Assembly (NCBI GenBank): GCA_039111635.1
Contig: JBCAQO010000003.1
Coordinates: 3,224,001 to 3,288,000, forward strand
Length of the DNA stretch: 64,000 bases
Reading direction: 5' to 3'
Source: Heterobasidion occidentale
Taxonomy: Eukaryota > Basidiomycota > Agaricomycetes > Russulales > Bondarzewiaceae
Part shown: one piece after another, positions 41,601 through 51,796 of the stretch
How positions within the stretch are numbered: the stretch's first letter is position 1
How the letters are laid out: the number at the start of each line of letters is the position of its first letter
Translations under genes and position numbers: made by a program
Notes under the pieces: model-generated
Told to the model about the DNA's origin: nothing
What the model saw: the letters and a program-made list of their open reading frames with translations, nothing else
Databases searched by the model: none

Positions 41601-44600
41601 CAAAATGGAAATCCTGCTGTAGAAGATTTTCTAGAACAAGTAGAGCAGTTGCCGATCCGTGCGTTTTGTAGGACATCTACCTCGAATCTTACTCACGATG
41701 TTTTAGCTGCTTCAAAGCTGTCGCGTCAAGTATCCGCTTACGAGCTTGTTGATTGGTTGCGTCTTGTCGACTGCTCCTTGCAAATCAGCGATGTCAGGCG
41801 CTTGCTAGTCGTCATTGACCGCCTTTACAAGCCAGCCATCGAATCTCTCATAACTCACCTTGATCCTCGCCAGAATTTTCTGTGGGATTCGACATTTGCA
41901 GAGGCAGGAATTTCTCACCTTGAATCTGTGTGAGTGTGCATCGTCGTTTCCCCTTCCAGGAAGAGGCTGAAGTGATGTGTACAGCTTGTCGTTTGATTGG
42001 CTTTTCCTTCAATGCGGGCATGATCGACTTTCGGACGGGGCATACCGAGAAGCCTTAGTCGGCACGATTTTGTCAGGAAGTCGTGTATTATCGCAAGCTA
42101 AGGTCGCGTTCAACCTTATCGGCCACAGGTTGCTAGCCACGCAGACTTCGTATTCTTTCCAGCGAGATATCTTACTCCTAGGTGCAGCCATTATGCGGCA
42201 AGCGAGGTCAAAGTTCTCTGAAGACGAGATGGTGCGCCTGAAAGAGTATGTGTTCGGTTTAGGTGCTATAAAGGAGATTTGCGTGTCTTTGACACTTGAT
42301 GAGACTGTACAAGAAGGTGTGTGTCTGTAGTGGAGCTGCTGTAGAATCCGCTGACACCTTGCAGGCCTGGACAAGTTTTTGAAAGACTCAGTCGATTCTA
42401 CTAACCTTGAAGACCGACGGTTGATTTTCGGATTTGCTTCGCAATGGGCAGATATCACAAGAGCACTTTTGGGATCTGATACACACAGTCAGGTAAGTTC
42501 GAGCCCATTGTCGAAGTAGCATCTTACCAACACACGAGAGACAGGCTGTTCATGCCATTCCTTGGATTCGATATTTCGATCAAGAGCATCTATGGACACT
42601 ATTCGACGAACTCATCAGGGACACAGACAGCACGTTGGACAGTGTTACGATAAGCCTCCTGAACGCCGTTCTCGTTTCTATCGAACGGAGTTCGTTGGCA
42701 TCGTCCGACATCGGTTCACATCTTCATTCCCGTTTGCCTCAACTGCTGGGTCTGGACCGTTTCTTCCCTCAGTCGGTCGTGCTTCATAAAGTCATCCTCT
42801 TGGTGGTCAACACCGGTCTTCCGTTAGGGATTGACGGCCTACCTCTGGAAATTGGCATCGCTGAATCGCCATTCTTGTCCGACGTTGTCAAACAGTCCAG
42901 ATCGCGCTGGTCCCGGCGATCAGAGACTCTAATTGAGGATATGGACACGACATCCCTAGTTTTCCGCGACAAGTGGACAGATTACACAGTCCAAATAATC
43001 ACAGGACTTCTGTACACTAGTCCTGCTGTCCGAAAAGTTTGCGGTCGCCATCTTTCCCAAGAAACATCGGTTCTTCGTCCCAATGTGCATCTTGCGCCAG
43101 TCATCTACGCATTTCTGGATTCAGTCATACGAGCACAGGAAACCTTCGTTGAACAAGGAGGGGAAATATGGGTTCAACACTTCACAAATCTGACAAAAAG
43201 CGCTTTCGATGCTCGGCAGTCTTCCCGCCATCGTTATATAAGTGCCACTTGTGTTTCAATCTTGGTCCACCGTTATCCTGTGCATCGTTCGGTTTTCCTA
43301 GGAATCATGCAACAAGAGCTGCAAGCTTTACCGTTGGACACAATAACGACTGACGCTCTGGTTATTGTGCGAAAATTGCTTTATGCGATACCCGAAGACT
43401 TCCGAGAACACGCGGCCTTGTTCGTTGATCATGGCTTGAGCTGGGCTTCGCGTTATTTTGCAAGCAACTTAACAGGGGGCGCTAAGATCATTCATCAATA
43501 TGTAAGTACATTTTGTGCAACCTAGGAAAGCGCAGATTGTTAACTGACATATCGTCAACAGCGGCCCTCGCAGCAGAGGTTTCGACTATCAAAGCCCATC
43601 TTGTGGATCCTGTTGTGACCGCAGTGATACAGGATCGCTTGTCCGATCTGGTTGCCGTCAAATTTGCTCTCGATCTTGTGTCTATTGCTAAGTTGAAGGT
43701 AAGAGGCATGTCACTCTCAGTCTTATAGAATCGCTGATTCTTTTGTATAGCCACTTCTTGTGAACCGACACTTGCAAGGCATAACTCAGCATCCGAATTT
43801 CTACAGACACACAGCTCCAAATACACCTACGCGTGACGTCATAGTCCGCCTTCTCCATGCACTATTCAACCAGCACCCCACAAACACCTGTCAACCCAGC
43901 CATATTCAACCACTTGCGCAAATTTATGGAGGAACGTTATCACCTTCTGATAGACAGATTTTGTCTGTCCTGCAGTTGTTTGAGGAGACCCGAAGGACAT
44001 CTGTTGCGGCCTTGCTCGGCAATTGGTCAGCTTCACCTGGAACAGTATCTGCAAACGCATGCGAAGCACTAGAGAGCCTCGACTCGAACCGTGTGTTTCG
44101 AACTTGCCTAGCATATCCTTCGTGGAGACAGATGGGGGATGACCAGGACGGGACGGACTTCCAGGCAGTCGATGCTCAACTCTATGACCCTGTTTTCGTC
44201 ATTTTGCTATGTGCCCAGATGGTCACAGACTGTCAGCCTTCATCTGCACTTGGATGGGTCCAGCTATTCCGGACGAATGCAATCAGTCTTCTCATTCGAT
44301 CATTATCTTCCAAGGATGAATCGACGCGGGATATGTCTCTGTTGCAAGTTGCTTCGATCGCGAAGTCGTTGGAGGTAAGTTTTCCGGGAATCGTAAATGG
44401 TAGTTGTCTCTAAATATGAAACCTTCAGGTAGCAGATATGCAAGAAAAGCAACACGTGAATTACATCTTCGGTCTTCTTAAGAATGCCATTCGAAGCACG
44501 ACTGACGATCAAGCACCCCCCCGCCTCCCATCGTACACCACCCTATTCTTGGCCCACTCCCTCCGTGGCGTCTTTTATCCTGCGAATTTTATCTACCCCC

Positions 44601-45624
44601 TGACAGCACATTTCCTCATGCAGCGGCCTGAGTTCGACGTTACCGACGTGCCGATGCTGTATAACATGCTTTACAGCAGCTCCGATGATTGGAAGAAAGA
44701 GCGAGGCTGGATATTGAAATTCCTGTCGGATGCCATGTATAGTGCAGGCGATGCGGAGTGGAGAATCTTCAGTCGCAGACATACTTGGGACCTTCTGGCC
44801 AGCATTTGGCAAAGCGGAGGTAAAGATCGCATTTTGAGAAATGGCATATGGAGGTCAGGTGGCTTGTCCTGGTGATGCGCGTCAAAACTTATTTTTTGAT
44901 CGCAGGTTCTGAGCAATCTGACCTGCAAAAGGCGCATGACGACGTCTCTCATTCTGAAATCATCTCTCTTATCTTGGATTGAGATGACGTTAGAATCTCT
45001 TCAAGGCGATGAGGGTATACTTTGGATATAGATTCTGGACAATATTCTCAAGTCGTAGATCCGCAAAAAATTGAGTCTTCAACCAACGGCCAGTGGCGAG
45101 CGGCCATTGCCCGATGCTTGGAGTTGTCAATGGCCAAGCATGGTTAGAAAACTATTTTGTTGTGGCAGTGTCCCGCTGATAATCGCTTCTGTTCCAGAAA
45201 CACCTTCTCATTTCATGCTCCGCCTGGTGACGCAAGTTATCCTGCGGCTTAGCATGCTGCCTGGTCCTTCCGTCCCTAACCTCCCGAGACTGCTATCGTA
45301 GTCATTGGTTTGGTTAGACCAGCTTGAGCACGATATCGCCCTTTCAGCACTTACTCCATCGTCTGCCAACAACTCGTCAACGCTAGCACCTTCCTCATCA
45401 TACGCATTACATGAACAGCCCACCTTAGAATCTTCAGAAGCTTGGGGTCAGCAGTGGAGGGTTTGTGGCGCGTTTCGATGACGCTCCCTGAAAAGGGGGC
45501 TTCAAGTTGGGACGAGCTCACAAGTCGATCGCTCATTTGGCGGACCATGGCAAGACAGGAAGACTGCAAAGTCGGGGAATGGATTAGGGGCCAAGTTATT
45601 CAGAATATGGTTCATAAGAGCTAG
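38669..45624 (+). pseudogene. URB1: URB1/NPA1: nucleolar pre-60S ribosome assembly protein, with several lesions
   Basis: At least 14 exons encode a ~2000-residue HEAT-like protein. The start at 38669 (MPAVPPQRGEPPRKRVKLD, basic, after AAAAG) is preferred to an in-frame ATG at 38621. Conserved segments include HYTYHAFGYPILKTLLSPQW, VCWAGIWSDHKIKRTLKVGL, HHFLLAICTRPGIGVCFRDR, LEPRLSSKWIANISFFATV and DVPMLYNMLYSSSDDWKKER. Exons include 38669-39010, 39059-39325, 39375-39447, 39502-39747, 39799-40121, 40170-40879, 40939-41929, 41985-42316, 42365-42492, 42545-43501, 43562-43698, 43751-44374, 44429-44853, 44906 on. In yeast Urb1 acts with Urb2, Dbp6, Nop8 and Rsa3 in early 60S assembly. Disabling changes: extra C near 39626, missing bases near 43562, 44850 and 45052, TAGs at about 45029 and 45301, a shift near 45450. 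Such an essential gene suggests sequence errors or one bad allele. Confidence 0.85.
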
Positions 45625-45798
45625 CAATGTCGCTCAATGGCAGTTTATACTGTAGTCACTATTCCTGACTCTGCGATTTAATTAATCTAATTTATCTGCC
45701 AGCTTGGAGTGCGCTATAGCTACAGTAGTTTGGCGTGGCTACGACTTGGCATCGTATAATACTTGATAAGACTACAAAACGACTTCAGCATCAATCGA
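45625..45798. other. Short convergent intergenic region
   Basis: 174 bp between the stops of URB1 (+) and ADE2 (-), AT-rich, no gene. Both 3' ends must lie here or overlap. Confidence 0.5.
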
Positions 45799-47733
45799 CT
45801 AGCTTCTCTTGACCTCGTATTTTTCCCATCCCACGGTTTCTAGCGTGTCCACCTTTCCTAATACCTCCTTCTCTAATGACGACAAATAATTCTCCATGTC
45901 ATTTACGAGATGTGGAATTCCTGCAGACAAGATGCGAACGGCAAGCAAACCAGCATTTGTGCCATTGTTGATGGCTACGGTTGCAACAGGAATGCCCCTC
46001 TGAGAAGAGGTGTTAGAAGCTATTTCAAATCAACACGAACAAGTACGCACAGGCATCTGCACTATGCTGTGCAGCGAATCCACGTCCAGGGAGCTGCCCT
46101 TGACAGGAACTCCAATCACAGGGAGTGCCGTCATTGCTGCTACCATTCCAGGTAGATGCGCCGCTCCACCCGCGCCGGCCACAATAGTCCGCAGCCCTCG
46201 CGCCGCCGCAGAGCGGGAGTATTCCACCAGTCGGTCTGGAGTCCGGTGTGCGGAAACGATCGTCAACTCGTACGGCACACCGAATTTGTCGAGAATGCGC
46301 GCGGCGGGAAGCATCACAGGGAGGTCTGAGTCTGAGCCCATGATGATACCGACAAGCGGGTGCTTGTGCGCGAAGCCCGATCCTGGCTTGGGCACGACGG
46401 GCACATAGCGCTCGAGCTCAGCGGCAGAGCTCCCGCCTGGAAGCTGTTCGAGAAGTGGGCGCAGGCGTTCACGCAGTTGCGCATCCGAATCTGCGACAAT
46501 GGTGATATGGCCCATCTTCCGCCCCTTTCGGCACTCGGACTTGCCGTAAAGGTGGACACTCGCACCGGGAACAGTCAAGGCTTGAGCAGCGAAGGAGGTA
46601 AGTTCCGACATCGATGAGGACGCGCCTAGGAGGTTGAGCATAGCTGCTGAGGGGACCTTGAGGGCGGTCGACCCTAACGGAAGGGAAAGGATACTGCGGA
46701 GGTGGTTCTCGTATTGTGAAGTCTCGCATGCCTCGATTGTATAATGCCCAGAATTGTGTGGTCTGGGAGCGATCTCGTTGACGATCAGTTCCCCTGATGA
46801 AAGTTGAGATGTCAGATCATAGTATACTAGTTCAAGCTCCTACCGTTATCTAGGAGAAACATCTCAACACCAAAGACGCCCGCTCCGCTCAGTGACTTGA
46901 CAGCATTCTCTGCGACGGTACGAGCACGCAAAGAAAGTTTTGCATCCCGACTGCGAAGGGGAACAAAGACAAGATGGCAGACGTTGTCCTTGTGAACCGT
47001 CTCGACAACAGGGTACGATTGAACATCGCCAGAAACAGTCCGCACCACCATGACGGCAATCTCCTTCACAAAAGGTACCCATTTTTCGGCGTAGAGTGGT
47101 CGGTCGCCGAGGAAGGTGATCGCCTCCTGCGCCTGTGATAGCTCGCGAAGAACGAAGTTGCCGCGACCATCGTACGCCAAGGTCTTGCTCTTCAACATCA
47201 AGGGAAGGCCAAGAGATTTTGCCGCAGAGTGAACAGACTCAATTTTGGATTCGACCGAAATAGATTGAGCGATGGGAGATCCGTGAGCTTGGAGGTGCTC
47301 TTTCTGACGATATTTGTCCTGGATGATGCGGATGGTCGAAGGACTGGGATGAACCTCGACATTACGCAACTTCTGCACCTCCTCAAGCACGTCCGCATTG
47401 ACGTGCTCTATCTCTACCGTAAGAACGTCTACTTTCGACGCCAACTCCCGTATTTTTTCTGGGTCCGTGAACGAGCCGTCAACGTGGGCAGGATCGGATG
47501 AGGCACGGGCGAGGATTTGTTTCGCAGGGCTGTTATCCCCAACATCGAGGATAACGACGTCGATATTGAGCAAAGATGCGGATGCTCCGAGCATGCGGCC
47601 CAACTGGCCTCCACCTGCATAATAAATGGTTATTTATTGCGGTGCGACAGATGGCGGTCTACAAAAAAGGATGCGGATTAGACAGAATCTAGACTGCGCT
47701 CCCACCTAAGATGCCAACCACCCTCGTATTCAT
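45799..47733 (-). CDS. ADE2: ADE2: phosphoribosylaminoimidazole carboxylase (PurK-PurE fusion)
   Basis: Converts AIR to CAIR in purine biosynthesis. Four exons (47733-47706, 47614-46844, 46793-46051, 45999-45799; introns of 91, 50 and 51 bp) give 580 residues, close to yeast Ade2 (571). The N-terminal PurK-like ATP-grasp part starts [18 protein letters not shown] and includes [31 protein letters not shown] sequence and [18 protein letters not shown]. The C-terminal PurE part has [14 protein letters not shown], the catalytic [28 protein letters not shown] and [14 protein letters not shown]. All exons are open. It is divergent from RSA3 over ~190 bp and convergent with URB1. Confidence 0.95.
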
Positions 47734-47864
47734 CACGTTTCTTCTCCTACAAGTCTATCTCTCTATTGACCAACCAATTCGCCTTCCACAGCGCGAGGAA
47801 ACGTCGTCGATCTCGAGGATGTTGTGGAAGGAAAAGCTATTCAAAATCTCACAGAAGTGATATG

Positions 47865-47876
47865 AGTCACGTGATG
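47865..47876. promoter_or_regulatory. Composite bZIP/E-box site in the shared ADE2-RSA3 promoter
   Basis: TGAGTCACGTGA contains TGAGTCA/TGACTCA (the Gcn4 core, whose TGACTC half is also the yeast Bas1 site at ADE genes) overlapping CACGTG (Cbf1-type bHLH). It lies about 50 bp from the RSA3 ATG and 130 bp from the ADE2 ATG. The identical site is at 63316-63327. Binding factors in this fungus are inferred. Confidence 0.45.
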
Positions 47877-47924
47877 CTTGACCTTGACAGACATTGCTTG
47901 AGTTCCTTCTTGATATCGACAGAC

Positions 47925-48593
47925 ATGGCTCCAGCAAAGCCAGCACCCTCTCGGAAACGCAATAGGAAACGCAAGAGACGTTTAGCGTCATCTTCGTCGT
48001 CGTCGTCATCCGACTCTTCCGACTCTTCATCAGACGAGGGGGCACCAAAAGTAACCATAAAAAAACATGTCCCAGTAAAGCCTCAACCAGCCCATGAGTC
48101 TTCGTCGGAACAATCATCCTCGTCCTCGTCCTCGTCCGATTCAGATTCCGAACCCGAGGCTGCCGCAGCAATACCACAGGTTACGCCTGCGACACAGGCC
48201 CGATCCACTCGCGTCGCACAAGAGCCGCGGCGATCACCCTCCCCCTCACCTCCGCCCACCCCAATACCATCATTCCTACCCTCTGTAGATGGCAAAATCA
48301 ACAACCATGACGAGGGTGTGTTGAAAGAACGATTCCACAAATTTTGGATGGGGTCAGTTGCGGACGGCTTTAGAGATGATTTGGAGCAGATTCGCAAGGT
48401 GAGCTACTCTACCACAGCGGCTTTGTGCATTTGGAGATTTATGAACTTGAAGGAGCCTTATATGACGACATCACGACTATCTTTGTTAATTGATTCATTG
48501 GCATCGGGTGCCGACGTCTTCACATCGTCAATGACTAAAAGTAATAATGTGAACGAGATGGACATCGTTCTTAACAGTAGTAATGATGTATAG
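47925..48593 (+). CDS. RSA3: RSA3: ribosome assembly protein 3
   Basis: Two exons (47925-48398 and 48453-48593; 54-bp GTGAGC...AAG intron) encode 204 residues. The N-terminus is basic (RKRNRKRKRR), followed by poly-Ser/Asp tracts and a Pro-rich linker, as in fungal Rsa3. The conserved C-terminal domain reads VLKERFHKFWMGSVADGFRD, DDLEQIRKEPYMTTSRLSLL and IDSLASGADVF. Rsa3 is a nucleolar pre-60S factor; in yeast it associates with Urb1, Urb2, Dbp6 and Nop8. The domain is split precisely at the intron (IRK | EPY). It shares its promoter with ADE2. Confidence 0.9.
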   Translation: MAPAKPAPSRKRNRKRKRRLASSSSSSSSDSSDSSSDEGAPKVTIKKHVPVKPQPAHESSSEQSSSSSSSSDSDSEPEAAAAIPQVTPATQARSTRVAQEPRRSPSPSPPPTPIPSFLPSVDGKINNHDEGVLKERFHKFWMGSVADGFRDDLEQIRKVSYSTTAALCIWRFMNLKEPYMTTSRLSLLIDSLASGADVFTSSMTKSNNVNEMDIVLNSSNDV

Positions 48594-48996
48594 GTATGAT
48601 ATGCCATCTAGACTTCTTGAATGTGACAGGATTAAACGTTTTCAAAGGCTCATCTGTACACCTATTCGATTGCTCCCCTGCATTTAGAGAAGTACCGCAT
48701 TGTCTGTGTTTCCTGTGGCATATGATGTGCCATGATCGACAGGTTTGAAGCATCACCTGCATAGTCTGACATCGGATGATTTCTACTAGTCTCCAGTGTC
48801 TTCACACTCATGCGACGACATAAAATCTGGTTTAGTGCAAACTAGGAAAACGATTGAATAAAAGAACAAGATAATTCAGCAAAACTCGAGTCCGTCTCAA
48901 CGCTAGCTAGTTCAACATACCGTAAGAGCAGCGCGCGATCAGGCGTTGGTCACCAATAGATAATCAACGGTCGGGGTCGGCAAATGTGTCCGGCCG

Positions 48997-49125
48997 TCAC
49001 TTGTCGTCCCTGATGGTGTTGCGGTGAGCGCGGTTCTTCAGTTCAATGTTCATTCGCCCACCGCCAGGAAATCCAAGCTCGACGGGATTCTTGGGATCGA
49101 GGGGGTAGACATCTTGCTTATCAGC
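48997..49125 (-). pseudogene. Orphan terminal exon of an unrecognised conserved-looking gene
   Basis: The minus strand reads LADKQDVYPLDPKNPVELGF, then PGGGRMNIELKNRAHRNTIR and DDK before a TGA at 48999-48997, preceded by a possible acceptor (GCTAG). Composition is clearly protein-like, with no stops until about 49125. Upstream there is only repeat sequence, so earlier exons were displaced or lost. I do not recognise the family. Confidence 0.4.
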
Positions 49126-49199
49126 AAGCGTTCTCTAGCATATTACTTGGTTGCAGTCAACCTATGAAGGGTTTTCTCGGACAAAAATCGTCAAAAAAT

Positions 49200-49545
49200 A
49201 GGCTTAGTTGGCTATAGTTGGCAATTGCTGGCAATTGTTGTGATGTGTCGGCAATTGTTGACAATTGCTGACAATTGCTGTCCTCATCCAAGCTGTCAAT
49301 TGACAACAATTGCTGGTTATCTGTTGTTATGTACAGATTCCTGACAATTGTGGACAATTGCCAGCAATTATGAACAATCAAGCACTGAACAAGTGAGAGA
49401 AAATACAGCATTATCTCAGAAATGCCAACAATTGCCAACAATTTGAGGGAATACAATGGTGAGAAATGTTCATGTCAGCTGGAATTTGTTGACTTATGAC
49501 AACAATTTCTGACAATTGCTGACAATACCTAACAATTGTTCAAGA
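49200..49545. repeat. CAATTG-rich degenerate repeat cluster
   Basis: CAATTG occurs a dozen or so times in ~350 bp, within units like GACAATTGCTG and GCAATTGTTG in both orientations. Spacing is irregular, so it is not a simple tandem array. The reading frame through it is only a repeat of Gln-Gln-Leu-containing peptides and I do not call it a gene. Confidence 0.65.
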
Positions 49546-49597
49546 TAGTTGCCTTTTGCTCAAAAATTGCTAATTTATCATCAAGAAGGGGGGTTTT

Positions 49598-50361
49598 TGT
49601 TAGAGTAAGATCTCCATGCTGTCTCAATTCCCTTATATGTTGCTTTGTCCTATTTTTATTTTACAAATAATTTCCTTATTCGTGTTTTCTCCCTGTAGAC
49701 TGACCGTTGTGTCTGCAAGTCTGGCACCTGCTCCCTCAGTTGTTTTCCCTCCATCATAAGTGAAGACTAAGGTGAGCTACTCGTTACCTACTACGTATCT
49801 TTACATACTAAAAGCCTCCCTCATAGCTATTCTACTTTGGTGTTCACTATCTTGCAAGTATATTTATTTTAGTCATTTTCCCTCCATCACGAGTGACGAC
49901 TGAGCTATCCTACTTTGGTGTTCACTGTCTTGCAGATCATCCTCAACTTCAGATTATGGGCCCTGAGTGTGCTATCTAGAAAACAAGACAAGTAACAATA
50001 CATCAAAGCTTATTATTCCACTCCAAAACACCAAGCAATAACTTGCTCAAGCCACTAAAGAAAATTTTCACACCCAACAAAACCCCAACATGTTGGCAGC
50101 CCTGTCCTTGTCACTTGGAGTGTACATCCTCCCAGAAGGAGAGAGACTTACCATGGCCAATTAGGCTGACTGGATGCCCCAGATTTACACCATATGCTAG
50201 GTACGGGGCCTCAAACCCTACCTTCTAGGCACTGTCCTTCCACTGCTGCCTATAAGCGCAGCAGCACCCACACCGATGACCAGCCTAGTGCTGGCAACAG
50301 CCCCTGTGGCTGTAGACCCTGACACTAGGACCCCTAAAAATAAGGGGGGAGGCCTGACCCC
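49598..50361 (+). mobile_element. Copia relic: LTR, half-tRNA PBS and partial gag
   Basis: A 354-bp LTR (49598-49951, TGTTAGAGTAAG...CAACTTCA) is followed at 49952 by GATTATGGGCCC, the same initiator-tRNA half-molecule PBS as the other copia. A gag remnant follows (MLAALSLSLGVYILPEGERL, then ADWMPQIYTIC), with two internal stops, cut at 50361 by gypsy B. A purine-rich AAGAAGGGGGG lies just before the LTR, as a polypurine tract would. Confidence 0.55.
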
Positions 50362-50984
50362 TGTTATGAACTGCTCGTTCAATAACCCAAGAGTAACAGG
50401 TTCTTCCCTAGGTCGCACGATGGACTGAGTGGTGGACGAAGTCTCGACTGTATCAGGCGTTGATACAGGAGGGGATAATGATTGGCTCTAAGAATCCTGT
50501 ATGTGTAGATACAGGGGGGAACGAAGAGCTTCGTATTCGAAGATACGAATGAACGAAAGAGAATAGACTGAAGATCCTCAGCCTATTCTATGGGCCTTAT
50601 ATACTGTATAGGGTATAGGGTAAGAGTCCGTGTGCTTCTCCAGGTTCCCATCCTAGGAGAGCTGTGGTCGCCGTCTCTCTCAGCCGGCGCCTACTCTTGT
50701 ACTTCTCTAGTCGCACTGATCCATCATGGTGCGACGAGGTGCTTACCCGTAAGCCCTAAGCCCATGGCATGTGAATACGCCTCTCATTACTGTGTGAACT
50801 CTGTGAGCCTCATGTCCCTCTCATATAGCCTTTACCGATGTCTTGAAGAACCATTGGTCTTGTCGGCTCCTAAGGACATGCCGAATACCTTGGTGTACGC
50901 TCCGTAGTGGAGCCGCCTAGCATGTGATACTTGATCCATCGGATAGACCGACCCCGAAGGGCCCCGATCGGTCAAGTCATAACA
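50362..50984 (-). repeat. 3' LTR of gypsy B
   Basis: 623 bp, TGTTATGAAC...AGTCATAACA, with three of the short hairpins found in the gypsy A left LTR. Followed by the polypurine tract at 50985-50998. Confidence 0.93.
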
Positions 50985-51796
50985 TTACCCCCTTTCTAGG
51001 TCCCAACTCCTGAGGGGACTACTCGCTTGAGCAGCAACGAGCTTCATCGTCATTCCACATACAATTGCTTGCTGATCGTCAAATAGATTGGGATGCGTCT
51101 TCCCAATATCGCTTCGTTTTCTGGGGAGGACCGACCTACGTCGTTTACAACGCCTAGGAGTTTTCCGTCTCCGTTGAGCTGTTTGATTTGAAGTTCGGGG
51201 CATAGCCACAATACCCTGTCCCTTCTCCCGGTGTTCTTCCTTCACCGCACGTTTTGTGTGAGTACACTCCTAGAGTCAATAGGCAGCTACTCGACCAGGA
51301 CTCCCTGGTAGGTTTGATGAGCCAGTGTCATCTGGCGACGATACAGAAAGGTGTTGTGCGAATGATTATAGGATGAAAATAGAAACTCGTCTGTGGATGG
51401 GTGTTGTCGTTCTTCTTCCAAAGTGCCGAAGGCCATGTCTCAGTGTTTCCAGGATAGATCTTCATCTCCTTGACCTCCGGTATCGAGGGGGACTCCAGGT
51501 GTGTGGGTTGATCGCTTTACTAAGGCTTAGGCCCACCAACCTATCAAGAGCGAACATTTCTCTTGACTTGTTTTGAGTCCGGCAAGACCCCTTTGAAGAT
51601 CCCTAACTCTGTCAGCCCCATACGGTGGCCTTGTCAGGTTAGAGATTGAGTGTTCGTCCAGAGTTTGTTTTTCACTAAGGGTATGGACACGAGGTAAGGA
51701 CTTTGAAGAATAGACTTTGAACCCCATGGTTTCTTGAATATACCATGGTATCCACCTTGACGGTAATTATGTGGGGTCAGCGTAAGGTATGTCCTG

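Noticed and set aside
47766..47924. Upstream ATG at 47766 as RSA3 start
   Set aside because: The first 53 codons would cover the promoter with its TGAGTCACGTGA site and encode no Rsa3-like sequence; the basic N-terminus starts at 47925.
45371..48000. Other open frames of 60-90 codons inside ADE2 and RSA3
   Set aside because: They are antisense or out-of-frame shadows of the exons and recur identically in the second copy for that reason.
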